NCBI GenBank assembly: GCA_022451925.1
Contig: JAKUNL010000002.1
Coordinates: forward strand, 1-34,855
Direction: 5' to 3'
Source of the DNA: Dehalococcoidia bacterium
GTDB taxonomy: Bacteria; Chloroflexota; Dehalococcoidia; Lucifugimonadales; UBA3495
DNA length: 34,855 nt
Position numbers and translations under genes: made by a program. The notes under the pieces are model-generated. The model saw nothing but the letters and a program-made list of their open reading frames with translations, was not told where the DNA came from and did not search any database. Shown here in pieces: positions 1 through 8,335 of this stretch. Within the stretch, counting starts at the first letter, position 1. The number at the start of each line of letters is the position of its first letter.

Positions 1-2
1 TT

Positions 3-701
3 GCTTTTTTAGTTGGCGGATTATTTATTGCTTGTGGGTCAGATTCTAAAAGCAATCAACATACCATATCTTTAGAAACCGATCCCGCATCTATAATGAA
101 CCAGGCGGTGGCTCAGTTACTGGCTTTGCGATCAGCTTCTTTTAGCTTGAATCATCTGGAAGGCAATACGATGTTAGTGCCTGGAGTTCTGATGACCAAA
201 GTATATGGAGAAGTTTCTATACCAGATCGTTTCAACGTTACAGTAGAAGCCGAGGCGGAGTTCCTGAAATCATATTTAGAAATCAACATCATTACTATCG
301 AAGATTCCGCTTACATGACAGATATACTCAACGGAAGTTGGAGTCAAGTATCACCTGAAAGGTTGCCATTCAACCTTTCAAACCTGGGACAGACCTTGGC
401 CGCTATTGTGGAGGCCGTGGAAGATACTAAAATACTGGGACAAGAGCGGCTGGGAAATGTAGAAACTCTTCATATTAATGGACAGATTGCGTCAGAAGAT
501 TTATCGGGATTAGTCCCAGGATCTGGTAAAGGATTTCCAGTGGAACTGGAACTGTGGCTGGATGAGAGCCACGGTCTTCTTCAGCAAGTACTTATTCATG
601 GACGAGTAGTACCCACTGATGATAAAAACACTGTTCGTGAGTTGAGACTTAAAGATATTAACGTGCCAGTGGTGATCGAACCTCCCAATGAAGTGGGTTA
701 A
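3..701 (+). CDS. LppX/LprAFG-family lipoprotein (5' partial)
   Basis: The reading frame is open from the window edge. It contains the end of a lipoprotein signal peptide (hydrophobic run, then LFIAC, Cys codon at 33-35) before the first in-frame ATG at 96, so the true start lies upstream. The mature part of about 220 residues has the look of the LppX/LprAFG family (PF07161): an alternating beta pattern with GVLMTKVYGEV near the N-terminus and a C-terminal strand ending in NVPVVIEPP. Members are surface lipoproteins with a hydrophobic cavity; in mycobacteria LprG binds triacylated lipids and works with an MFS exporter. The following gene overlaps by 14 bases and is an MFS transporter, which supports a joint role in lipid or amphiphile export. 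The family call rests on overall pattern and context, not a search. Confidence 0.72.
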   Translation, partial: AFLVGGLFIACGSDSKSNQHTISLETDPASIMNQAVAQLLALRSASFSLNHLEGNTMLVPGVLMTKVYGEVSIPDRFNVTVEAEAEFLKSYLEINIITIEDSAYMTDILNGSWSQVSPERLPFNLSNLGQTLAAIVEAVEDTKILGQERLGNVETLHINGQIASEDLSGLVPGSGKGFPVELELWLDESHGLLQQVLIHGRVVPTDDKNTVRELRLKDINVPVVIEPPNEVG

Positions 702-2169
702 CCTCAGGTTTATGCTGAGGAAACACCGGACGCTTCCCATACCATTCGTTCTAAGTATTATTGGTTTTGGAGCATTTGTAACAGCTCTTGATCAGACCGT
801 TGTTGTTACAGCTCTTCCCCAGGTGATGCTTGATCTTAGGGTACCAATCTCTGATTTGGACCATGTCTCTTGGATCATTACCGCTTATCTTTTAGGTTAT
901 ACCGTCGCTATGCCTGTGATTGGTCGCTTGGGCGATGTATATGGTTATGTTCGAGTTTATCAGGTCTCATTATTGATCTTTTGTATTGGTACTAGCCTCG
1001 TCGCTGTTTCGTCCAATTTGGAGTGGATGGTTGGTGCTAGGGTGGTTCAATCAATTGGCGGTGGCGCCGCGGTTCCCATCGGAATGGCTTTGGCTACGAC
1101 CATGGTTTCCGATAGTCAAAGGGGGTTTGCATTAGGTATCGTTGGTGCTTCAGCGGAAGCTGGTTCTATGCTGGGACCGGTTTACGGTGGAGCTATAGTT
1201 GAAGCGCTGAATTGGCGGTGGATTTTTTGGTTAAATATCCCTCAAAGTATGGTGATTTTCTTAGCCCTCTTTTGGCTTCCAAATCAATCTCGGATGGAAG
1301 ACAAGGTAGATTACTTGGGTGGTGTGATACTGGTTGGGATGTTGTTGATGTTTTCTTTGGCATTATCTATCGGCGGGTTGTTTACTTTTGATTCACTTTA
1401 TCCATTTGTCTTTCTTGTTGTCGGAGTGGGCTTGGTGATCTTTTTGGTTATGGTGGAAGCTAGGGTGTATCAACCACTGTTGGCTCCGGTGTTGTTCCGT
1501 TCATGGGCGTTTTTGACCGCTAACGCAACACAGGTGCTAGTCGGAGTGGCTTTGGTAATTGCTATGGTCACTGTTCCTTTTATGGCCAACACTATTATGG
1601 GTAAATCCTCGTTTACAGGAGGCCTATGGCTTCTCAGGTTGACTGGAGCAATCTCTATAGGTGCTGTAATCGGAGGGCTGCTTGTGAACCGGGTTGGATC
1701 TAGATTGTTGACTGTGGTTGGTTTGGGTCTTGTGGCTCTTGGTATGTTCCTGGTTAGTGGCTGGGACCTGGATGTAGGGGATCCAGAGCTAACTATGCAT
1801 CTAATGGTTGCTGGGTTTGGTTTCGGTTTGGTGGTTGCTCCGATTGCTCTGCATGCTATAGGTTCGGCGGGTGACGACTATCGGAGTACCGCGGCATCTC
1901 TGGTAGTCGTGTCTCGTGTGATGGGTATGACGTTTGGAATGGCGGGGCTTTCAGCATGGGGAATGGATCATTTTCAGGTACTTACTAGTGGTTTAGAGTT
2001 TTCTCTAGTGCATCCAGGTGAGGCAACCGGTGTGTTTCAAAGTCGATTGACAGAATATTCCGCTAATGTAAATTTTGCTAGTCTTCAATTGTTTCAACAA
2101 TTCTTTTTTGTAGCAGCGATTATTTCGATAATAGCCATGGTTCCTGCGTTAGGCATGAAACGTCGTTGA
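688..2169 (+). CDS. MFS transporter, DHA2-type (14 TM), P55-like
   Basis: This is a 493-residue, very hydrophobic integral membrane protein. The N-terminal helix carries ALDQTVVVTALP, the motif typical of the DHA2 (14-TM) drug/H+ antiporter branch, and the loop between TM2 and TM3 has the MFS motif A form GRLGDVYG. TM5 has the glycine-rich GxxxGPxxGG stretch (GSMLGPVYGGAIVE) of antiporters. About 14 hydrophobic segments can be counted. The start at 688 overlaps the lipoprotein stop by 14 bases; a second Met at 712 is an alternative. Neighbour and topology resemble the mycobacterial lprG-Rv1410c (P55) operon, so export of lipid or hydrophobic compounds is the best inference. A generic multidrug exporter is the alternative. 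Confidence 0.85.
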   Translation: MKWVNLRFMLRKHRTLPIPFVLSIIGFGAFVTALDQTVVVTALPQVMLDLRVPISDLDHVSWIITAYLLGYTVAMPVIGRLGDVYGYVRVYQVSLLIFCIGTSLVAVSSNLEWMVGARVVQSIGGGAAVPIGMALATTMVSDSQRGFALGIVGASAEAGSMLGPVYGGAIVEALNWRWIFWLNIPQSMVIFLALFWLPNQSRMEDKVDYLGGVILVGMLLMFSLALSIGGLFTFDSLYPFVFLVVGVGLVIFLVMVEARVYQPLLAPVLFRSWAFLTANATQVLVGVALVIAMVTVPFMANTIMGKSSFTGGLWLLRLTGAISIGAVIGGLLVNRVGSRLLTVVGLGLVALGMFLVSGWDLDVGDPELTMHLMVAGFGFGLVVAPIALHAIGSAGDDYRSTAASLVVVSRVMGMTFGMAGLSAWGMDHFQVLTSGLEFSLVHPGEATGVFQSRLTEYSANVNFASLQLFQQFFFVAAIISIIAMVPALGMKRR

Positions 2170-2206
2170 TTTCTGTTAGCAAACGGTAGTTTTAAGTTAG
2201 ATGGAT

Positions 2207-2235
2207 TTGACTGGCCAACCGATGTACGGTAGTGT
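2207..2235 (+). promoter_or_regulatory. possible promoter for the binding-protein gene
   Basis: TTGACT at 2207-2212 is followed after 17 bases by TAGTGT at 2230-2235. The -35 box is good and the -10 box weak. It would give a leader of about 105 bases before the ATG at 2347. The 177-base gap between the MFS gene and this gene holds nothing else recognised. Confidence 0.3.
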
Positions 2236-2346
2236 TGGAATGCTCAAATAGGTAACTTATCCGACAAAACCGCCAAATCTGAATTGGTATATTTTTGGAT
2301 CACGAGCCATTTGAAAAGAATTTACGGAGGAGATGGAACGTTAGAG

Positions 2347-3531
2347 ATGTTTGTCAAAAAGCATGCAAAAGCTAGCCTATTGGTGCTTTTGGTTTTGATG
2401 TTCTCTGCCTTTGCCGCAGCATGTGGCGAAGACACTATTGAAACCCTTGAAGTAATCAAAGAGGTAACCAAAGAAGTAGAAGTACCCGTTGAGGTAATAA
2501 AAGAAGTAGTCAAAGAAGTAGAAGTAGAAAAAATCGTTGAAAAGATAGTAGAAGTTGCGCCTACTAAAGAAAAGCGAGAGATTGTATTTGGTGGTCTGAA
2601 CTGGGACAGCGCATTAGTTCAGAATGGGGTTGCCCGTTATATCGTAGAACACGGTTACGGTTATCCAACAAGTCAGATTGAGGGTTCGACGCTCCCATTG
2701 TTCCAGGGCCTTCGTAAAGGCGACGTTGACCTAACTATGGAGATCTGGCTCCCGAACCAGGACACAGCTTGGAATGAAGCTGTAAAAGCAGGCGAAGTTA
2801 TACCGGTTGGTAAAAGCTTGGAAGATAACTGGCAAAGTTCTTTCTTGATCCCTCAATATATGCAGGACGCCAATCCAGAATTAGATTCTATCGAAGACTT
2901 GAAGGAAGATAAATTCAAGTCATTGTTTGAACAAGAAGGTGGAAAGGTTGTCTTACTCGGTTGTATAGCTGGTTGGGGTTGCCGAACCATGCAAGAGGGA
3001 GACGAGACTGGACCTGGTCAAATAGTTGGAATGGGACTTGAGGATCACGTAGTGTTACGTGACCCTGGTACAGCTGGCGCTTTGGCTGCTGCAATTGAAG
3101 CGGCATTCGCTAAAGAGGATCCGATTCTTTTCTATTACTGGGGACCAACAGCATTGGCTCACCAGTTGGCAACTGGAGTCGGATATGTTGACTTGGAACA
3201 GCCAGATCCATCAGAGTGTGCGGATAATTCACCGATACATGGATGCTCATTCCCTGCAGCGGAAATTATGATTGCAATGAACACCGAGTTGGTGAATGAT
3301 GCCCCAGAGCTAATCTCATTCTTCCAGAATTGGGATTGGAGCGCGGGAAACCAGCTAGCTGCAGAAGGCTGGTATGGCGAAAACCAGGAATCCCTCACTA
3401 ATGAAGGTAAGACATCTGAAGAAATTTACAGTGCAACAGGCGTTTGGTATCTACAGAATAATGACGCCTGGGAGAGCTGGGTTCCCGATGATGTTGCTGC
3501 AAATGTAAAGGCTGCGCTAGCTAAAGAGTAG
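2347..3531 (+). CDS. glycine betaine/proline-type ABC transporter substrate-binding lipoprotein
   Basis: The start at ATG 2347 has GGAGGAG about 13 bases upstream; an in-frame TTG at 2284 would put 21 extra residues before the signal peptide and is not favoured. The 394-residue product has a signal peptide with lipobox AFAAAC (Cys26), then an extended E/V/K-rich tether of about residues 30-75 built from repeats such as EVIKEV and KEVEVE. An OpuAC-type domain (PF04069) follows from about residue 80 (GGLNWDSALVQNG, MEIWLPNQ, DPGTAGALAAAI, YYWGPTAL). Trp/Tyr residues in these segments are of the kind that form the cation-pi box for quaternary ammonium ligands. The matching ATPase and permease lie convergently on the other strand at 4482-6674. 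The ligand may be glycine betaine, proline betaine, choline or carnitine; sequence alone does not settle which. Confidence 0.88.
   Translation: MFVKKHAKASLLVLLVLMFSAFAAACGEDTIETLEVIKEVTKEVEVPVEVIKEVVKEVEVEKIVEKIVEVAPTKEKREIVFGGLNWDSALVQNGVARYIVEHGYGYPTSQIEGSTLPLFQGLRKGDVDLTMEIWLPNQDTAWNEAVKAGEVIPVGKSLEDNWQSSFLIPQYMQDANPELDSIEDLKEDKFKSLFEQEGGKVVLLGCIAGWGCRTMQEGDETGPGQIVGMGLEDHVVLRDPGTAGALAAAIEAAFAKEDPILFYYWGPTALAHQLATGVGYVDLEQPDPSECADNSPIHGCSFPAAEIMIAMNTELVNDAPELISFFQNWDWSAGNQLAAEGWYGENQESLTNEGKTSEEIYSATGVWYLQNNDAWESWVPDDVAANVKAALAKE
2449..2556 (+). repeat. in-gene repeat coding the E/V/K tether
   Basis: Imperfect direct repeats of a unit close to AAAGAAGTAGAAGTA run through this part of the binding-protein gene. 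They encode alternating Glu-Val-Lys residues between the lipid anchor and the ligand-binding domain. Such low-complexity spacers are common in Chloroflexota lipoproteins (general knowledge) and are prone to length change. Confidence 0.7.
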
Positions 3532-3550
3532 TTGATAGGCAAATTAATAA

Positions 3551-3580
3551 AAAAACCCCTCTATATTTAGAGGGGTTTTT
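3551..3580. terminator. bidirectional intrinsic terminator
   Basis: A perfect 13-bp stem (3551-3563 with 3568-3580, core ACCCCTCTA/TAGAGGGGT) has a 4-base TATT loop. An A-run lies on the left and a T-run on the right, so it can act on both strands. It sits between the convergent binding-protein gene (stop 3531) and SDR gene (stop 3636). Confidence 0.93.
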
Positions 3581-3635
3581 TTATTGGGTGTAAATAAGAT
3601 TTCTAAATAACACCTGCTTAAAATTAAAAAAAAGA

Positions 3636-4391
3636 TTACTTGGCTGTAAATCCTCCGTCTACTGCCAATTCGGCTCCTGTGATAAAAGAAGCATCGTCAG
3701 AAGCTAAGAACAGAACTGCTTTTGCAACTTCCATCCGTTCACCTTCTCTTCTTAGAGGAGTAGCATCTATAAGATTTTGTCTATTTCTACGGACCTCATC
3801 ATCAGGGATGTTGGAAAGCATTGGTGGCATATATCCAGGATGCACCGAATTAGCTCTGATACCATCTTTCCCGTACCGTACAGCGGTTGCTTTGGTTAAT
3901 AATCGAACGGAACCTTTAGAAGCGTTATATGCTGGGTGTCCGCTTTCACCACCAACCAGTCCCATTATAGATGACATATTGACGATAGATCCTGCTCCAT
4001 TAGTTTGCATATGTGGCACAGCATGCTTTGTTCCTAAAAACACTCCTGTTGAGTTGATATTCATGATCCGATTCCAGTTTTCTAGGCTATTTGGATCATC
4101 AACACTACGACTGCTTACGCCTGCATTATTGACGAGTATATCTAATTTACCAAACTTAGAAATGGTGGTTTCTATTGCCTTTATCCAGTCAGATTCTACT
4201 GTCACATCTAGGTGGATGAAAAGAGCTTGGCCACCAGATTCTTCGATTTCAGCCTCGAGCTTTTTACCTTGACCTTCGAGAATATCTCCTATTACAACAC
4301 TCGCGCCTTCAGTCGCGAATAATCTGGCTTCATCTGCTCCCATTCCGTTAGCAGCTCCGGAAATCAAAGCAACTTTCCCTTCTAATCTCAT
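3636..4391 (-). CDS. short-chain dehydrogenase/reductase (classical SDR)
   Basis: This is a 251-residue classical SDR. The Rossmann glycine motif is SGAANGMG (residues 11-18), NNAG is at about 88-91, the catalytic Ser is in NMSSIMG (140/141) and YNASK gives Tyr155 and Lys159. D36 after the second strand suggests NAD(H) preference. It resembles the 3-alpha/20-beta-hydroxysteroid and glucose dehydrogenase branch, a region where substrate prediction is poor. It is the last gene of the minus-strand set TetR-ATPase-permease-SDR, 90 bases after the permease, so it may oxidise an imported compound; this is inference. Its transcript would end at the terminator at 3551-3580. Confidence 0.88.
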   Translation of the reverse strand: MRLEGKVALISGAANGMGADEARLFATEGASVVIGDILEGQGKKLEAEIEESGGQALFIHLDVTVESDWIKAIETTISKFGKLDILVNNAGVSSRSVDDPNSLENWNRIMNINSTGVFLGTKHAVPHMQTNGAGSIVNMSSIMGLVGGESGHPAYNASKGSVRLLTKATAVRYGKDGIRANSVHPGYMPPMLSNIPDDEVRRNRQNLIDATPLRREGERMEVAKAVLFLASDDASFITGAELAVDGGFTAK

Positions 4392-4481
4392 AAAACGGCC
4401 TCAATTGATAAATCTTAGGTAGAGTCTAGTAAAGGGCTAGCGTTCAAGCTATGCGTATATTGTTACTTATGATCGCTCAGA

Positions 4482-5429
4482 TTATTCTGGACGAGACATT
4501 ACGATACTCTGAGTGATCCGATCGACAATGATAGCCATAATTACTATAGCGGAGCCTGCGATAAACGCTTGCCCTTCTTGTAATTGTCCCATAGAACGAA
4601 GTACTTCAATACCTAGCCCTCCGGCGCCTACCATCGCCGCGATCGTTGACATAGCAAGAGCCATCATGATCGTTTGGTTGATACCGGCCATAATGGTGGG
4701 TATTGCCATAGGTAATTGAACTTTTGACAGTAATTGATAAGTGGTTGACCCAAAAGACTCACCAGCCTCGACTACTGATGGATTAACTTGTCGAATACCG
4801 AGGTTAGTAAGGCGGATACACGGTGGAATTGAATAGAGTACGGTAGCTAAGATAGCAGCTACGTTACCTAAGCCAAAAAGCATTATTCCTGGTACTAAGT
4901 AAACGAAACTCGGCATCGTTTGCATAGCATCTAAAATTGGCCTCAAGATGATTTCAAACAGGTTACTACGAGCCATTAATATGCCGATTGGAATCCCTAA
5001 TATTACGGCTATAGAAACCGAGACAGCCATGATAGCTATTGTTACCATCGCGGGTTCCCAGAGATTAACAAGGCCGATTAGAACCATACCTAAGGCAGAA
5101 GCAATTCCTATTTTCATGGATCCTAATCGCCAGCCCATTATGAATATGAGGGAAATCATTACGGGCCAGGGAATCCAAACTAGGAATTCCCGAAGTTCAT
5201 TCAAAACGATTTTTAAATTGTCATTTATACCGTCAAAAAACCATTCCCCGTTAACCACAAGCCAGTCGATCAAATCATCGATTGCACCAGCTATCTCAGG
5301 CCCGAAATTCGTAGGGTATTTTAGATCGTCATCTCCTGTAAATGAATGTATGATTGCTGAAGCAATCAAGGCAATGCATATGGTGGACGCTAGCAAAATA
5401 ATGCTGCGAAATCTCTGAATGAATTTCAT
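4482..5429 (-). CDS. glycine betaine/proline-type ABC transporter permease
   Basis: A 315-residue membrane protein of the BPD_transp_1 fold. A first TM segment (about residues 10-30) is followed by a soluble stretch rich in Asp/Trp, then the ProW/OpuAB core from about residue 85. The core has the EAA-like loop region around VVEAGESFGSTTYQLLSKVQLP and ends in ALAMSTIAAMVGAGGLG, the conserved C-terminal block of ProW proteins. It lies 39 bases downstream of the ATPase gene in the same direction. No clear Shine-Dalgarno precedes the ATG at 5429. Its soluble partner would be the lipoprotein encoded convergently at 2347-3531. Confidence 0.9.
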   Translation of the reverse strand: MKFIQRFRSIILLASTICIALIASAIIHSFTGDDDLKYPTNFGPEIAGAIDDLIDWLVVNGEWFFDGINDNLKIVLNELREFLVWIPWPVMISLIFIMGWRLGSMKIGIASALGMVLIGLVNLWEPAMVTIAIMAVSVSIAVILGIPIGILMARSNLFEIILRPILDAMQTMPSFVYLVPGIMLFGLGNVAAILATVLYSIPPCIRLTNLGIRQVNPSVVEAGESFGSTTYQLLSKVQLPMAIPTIMAGINQTIMMALAMSTIAAMVGAGGLGIEVLRSMGQLQEGQAFIAGSAIVIMAIIVDRITQSIVMSRPE

Positions 5430-5468
5430 GGTAATGTCACAACGTTCACTTGGTTGGGCTTTGGATAT

Positions 5469-6674
5469 TTAAAGATCGCTGGCAACGACTTTTAATAAGT
5501 CCGGTTGTGTAGCGACTCCAATAAAAGCATTCTTATCATCAACTACCGGGATAGGCAGATTTTGGTCATTAAGGAAGCTTAATGCCTCATCTAATGTCGT
5601 ATCGGGAAGTACAGAAAGTATGCTTGGGTCGATAAGACTATCAATAGCTACAGTACTGTCTAAGACTGTGTTTAGTTGGTCTCTAGAAAGTATCCCGATA
5701 TACTGGGCCTCGGGGTCAACCCCAATCGCGTAGTCAGTTTTTGCGTGGTCCATTTTAGCTCGGACCACTGCGTGTGAATCATTTGGGGTAAATACTACAT
5801 CCGGATCTGTACAGACGTGCTCAATATCTAGGACTTTGGTTTTTGGAATCCCTTGAGTAAATTCCCTGACGAATTCGTTTGCTGGTTCTGTGATGATTTC
5901 TTTCGGCGTTCCAATCTGAATGATTTCCCCATCACGCATAATAGCGATACGGTCACCGATAGTGATTGCTTCATCAAGATCATGCGTGATAAATATGATG
6001 GTTTTTTGAATCTCAGTTTGCAAAAGAGAAAGTTCTTCACGCATTTGTCTTCTTATTAACGGGTCTAATCCACTAAAAGGTTCATCCATCAATAATATAT
6101 CTGGATCTACCGCAAGAGCTCGGGCTAATCCAACACGTTGCTGCATGCCACCACTAAGTTCGGTTTGATTCGCATTTTCCCATCCGGCTAAACCGACCTT
6201 ATCAAGCATTTCACGTGCTTTTGAATGACGATCTTCTTTATTAATCCCTTTAACTTCTAAGCCATACGCTGCATTGTCTAATACATTTTTGTGTGGCAAT
6301 AATCCAAAATTTTGAAAAACCATCGCCATTTTGGTCCGCCGAAATTCTCGTAGATTACGGGCATCAAAATTGGTTATATCTTCACCATCAACATTGATCT
6401 CTCCCGATGTTGTATCGATCAATCCAATCAAACATCGGACCAAAGTGGATTTACCACTCCCAGATAGACCCATAACGACAAAAGTTTCTCCTGGATATAC
6501 TTCAAAAGAAACATCACGTAGGGCTACAACGGAACCTAATTCTTGTTGTATATCAGCACGCGTCTGATTTCTGTACGGTTCTTCGAGAACAGTTTGTGGA
6601 TTTTTACCAAATACTTTCCATAATGAATTTACAGAGATAATTGGGTTGATTCCCTGCATGGTATTACTGTCCAT
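5469..6674 (-). CDS. glycine betaine/proline-type ABC transporter ATPase with C-terminal CBS pair
   Basis: This 401-residue ATPase has Walker A GLSGSGKST (residues 69-77), signature LSGGMQQR (173-180), Walker B ILLMDEP (193-199) and the switch His231. Before the core is an N-terminal segment (VFGKNPQTVLE) typical of ProV/OpuAA. After about residue 285 come two CBS motifs, as in OpuAA, where they sense ionic strength and link transport to osmotic stress (family knowledge). ATG 6674 has GGAGA six bases upstream. It follows the TetR gene by 28 bases and precedes the permease. The CBS regulatory domain argues for an osmolyte importer rather than a purely nutritional one. Confidence 0.93.
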   Translation of the reverse strand: MDSNTMQGINPIISVNSLWKVFGKNPQTVLEEPYRNQTRADIQQELGSVVALRDVSFEVYPGETFVVMGLSGSGKSTLVRCLIGLIDTTSGEINVDGEDITNFDARNLREFRRTKMAMVFQNFGLLPHKNVLDNAAYGLEVKGINKEDRHSKAREMLDKVGLAGWENANQTELSGGMQQRVGLARALAVDPDILLMDEPFSGLDPLIRRQMREELSLLQTEIQKTIIFITHDLDEAITIGDRIAIMRDGEIIQIGTPKEIITEPANEFVREFTQGIPKTKVLDIEHVCTDPDVVFTPNDSHAVVRAKMDHAKTDYAIGVDPEAQYIGILSRDQLNTVLDSTVAIDSLIDPSILSVLPDTTLDEALSFLNDQNLPIPVVDDKNAFIGVATQPDLLKVVASDL

Positions 6675-6702
6675 CAGTATCTCCTGCTGCAGATATTTAA
6701 AA

Positions 6703-7329
6703 TTAGGCTGGCACCCGCACTGATGCAGCCACGCCGTTTTTATAAATCTCTAATATTTGATTACGCCACTCATCGAGAGACCAGCTATAACCATTCAAAG
6801 CCCAGATGGTCGCTGTACTTTGTATCATTCCTAAGAAAGTGAAAGCTGCGGCATTTACATTGAGAGTTTTGTGAAACTCCCCCTCTTCCACACCGCGTCG
6901 CATCACTTCTTTGATTGAATCTAGATACCGATCTAGCATTTCACGTATACGGTCTGACAACCCGATCCCTTCAAAGCTCATGGCACTAGCTAATACTATA
7001 AAAGACACCCCTCTTGAACCTTCTACGCCAGTAAGGTGGGTTTCTAGGATGCCTTCTAAGATTCTTAGAGCATTCGGTTCTGTTGTTTGGGCATATGCCA
7101 CACCAGCTAACAGATCATGTTCAAGATCATCGATTAATTGGAGAAGTATCTGTTGTTTGCTGGAAAAATGACGGTAGATGGCCGCTTCGCTAAAACCTAC
7201 AATTTCAGCGATTGCATCGATCGTTACTGCATCCATGCCCTTGTCGGTGATTAGTCTGCGGGCTGCTTCTATAACTTGTTGTTTGCGTATGATAGTGGTT
7301 TGACGTACCAAAACGACACCGCCGGTCAT
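6703..7329 (-). CDS. TetR/AcrR-family transcriptional regulator
   Basis: A 208-residue protein with an N-terminal TetR_N helix-turn-helix. Residues of about 17-63 read AARRLITDKGMDAVTIDAIAE, then GFSEAAIYRHFSSKQQIL, the recognition helix with the hallmark YRHF. The C-terminal helical ligand domain (about 80-205) is not diagnostic. It is first in the minus-strand unit ahead of the ABC ATPase. No clear Shine-Dalgarno precedes ATG 7329. A TTG seven codons in (7311) is an alternative start, and the dyad at 7339-7354 sits at the probable transcription start. It probably represses its own unit and responds to an unknown ligand. Confidence 0.9.
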   Translation of the reverse strand: MTGGVVLVRQTTIIRKQQVIEAARRLITDKGMDAVTIDAIAEIVGFSEAAIYRHFSSKQQILLQLIDDLEHDLLAGVAYAQTTEPNALRILEGILETHLTGVEGSRGVSFIVLASAMSFEGIGLSDRIREMLDRYLDSIKEVMRRGVEEGEFHKTLNVNAAAFTFLGMIQSTATIWALNGYSWSLDEWRNQILEIYKNGVAASVRVPA

Positions 7330-7338
7330 TCAATGTAA

Positions 7339-7354
7339 GTGAGCGTACGCTTAC
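7339..7354. promoter_or_regulatory. probable TetR operator
   Basis: GTGAGCGTACGCTTAC is a 16-bp dyad with 7 of 8 pairs matching and the perfect core AGCGTACGCT at 7342-7351. It lies 9 bp upstream of the TetR start codon and over the predicted +1 (about 7350) of the promoter at 7357-7383, the usual place for an autorepressing TetR site. Confidence 0.72.
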
Positions 7355-7356
7355 AA

Positions 7357-7383
7357 ACTATAAGTTATGTTGAAATATGTCAA
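7357..7383 (-). promoter_or_regulatory. promoter of the TetR-ABC-SDR unit
   Basis: On the minus strand a consensus -35 TTGACA (7378-7383) is followed by a 15-bp spacer and -10 TATAGT (7357-7362). The spacer is short of the 17-bp optimum. Predicted start about 7350, inside the dyad at 7339-7354. Confidence 0.6.
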
Positions 7384-7415
7384 ATAGATTGATGTAATTT
7401 TAGATCGAACGTGTA

Positions 7416-8222
7416 TTAAGCAGGGTAGGCTTCGTCAAGGGCTGTAACTTGTTGTGGGCTAAGAGACCATCCGGAGGCTTCACAATTTTCGATTGTCCGG
7501 TTAATACTATCGCTCTTTGGAATCACAATTACATTTGGCCTAGACAAACACCAGTTGAGGGCTACTTGTGCGGCGGTCTTATCTGTTTCTTGGGCAACTT
7601 GATTGAGAACCGAATCACCCTTGTCTGGTCGGTATCGGGAGTTTCCTGAAAGAGATCCATCCGCTAATGGAGTGTAGGCGATGATGGTTATGTGATTATC
7701 AACACAGTAAGGGATGAGTTCACGTTCAATATCACGTCGTTTTAGGTTGTAGAGAACTTGATTGGATACTATCGGATACTTGGTCATGGCCTGTTGCGCT
7801 TCTTGCATCTCTATCATTGAGAAATTACTAACACCGATGTACCGAACCATGCCTCGATCGACTAGTTCTTCCATTGCTCCCATGGTTTCGCTTATAGGGA
7901 TGGATGGGTTTGACCAATGTATTTGGTAGAGATCCAATACATCTTCATCCAAAAGATGAAGGCTAGTCTCCGCAGCCCGCATGACGGCATCGTGACGTAG
8001 GTTACTACCAAGCACCTTGGTGGCTAAGAAAACTTCAGAACGCCGTCCTTTTATGGCTGCACCCACTGCATCTTCGGTCTTATACATCTCAGCGGTATCA
8101 ATGAGATTAGCTCCTAAGTCAATGCCTTTTTGTAGCGGCTCAGGCCCGCCCCGATACTTCCAGGTTCCAAGGCCGATTTCAGGTACCATTTCGCCTGTGT
8201 TGCCCAGTTCTCGATATTCCAA
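7416..8222 (-). CDS. aldo/keto reductase
   Basis: A 268-residue aldo/keto reductase. The N-terminal hairpin is followed by GLGTW. The catalytic tetrad is visible as Asp42 and Tyr47 (IDTAEMY), Lys69 (ATKV) and His102 (YQIHW). The NADPH-binding C-terminal part includes IPKSDSINRTIEN. The start is a TTG at 8222, supported by GGGGG about seven bases upstream; no in-frame ATG is nearby. It is divergent from the PPOX gene at 8336. The family reduces aldehydes and ketones with NADPH; the substrate cannot be predicted here. Confidence 0.9.
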   Translation of the reverse strand: MEYRELGNTGEMVPEIGLGTWKYRGGPEPLQKGIDLGANLIDTAEMYKTEDAVGAAIKGRRSEVFLATKVLGSNLRHDAVMRAAETSLHLLDEDVLDLYQIHWSNPSIPISETMGAMEELVDRGMVRYIGVSNFSMIEMQEAQQAMTKYPIVSNQVLYNLKRRDIERELIPYCVDNHITIIAYTPLADGSLSGNSRYRPDKGDSVLNQVAQETDKTAAQVALNWCLSRPNVIVIPKSDSINRTIENCEASGWSLSPQQVTALDEAYPA

Positions 8223-8335
8223 ATAGATACCCCCTATGGTCGCTAATGGGTGTGAATCAGACGCTCCTATGGTATACCAGATGCCGTAAGGTGTTTCCGA
8301 TTAGAATTAGGGGAATATTCCAAGGAGGTCAAATT

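Noticed and set aside
2284-2346. TTG start that extends the binding protein by 21 residues.
   Set aside because: It puts polar residues before the signal peptide; ATG 2347 with GGAGGAG upstream is better.
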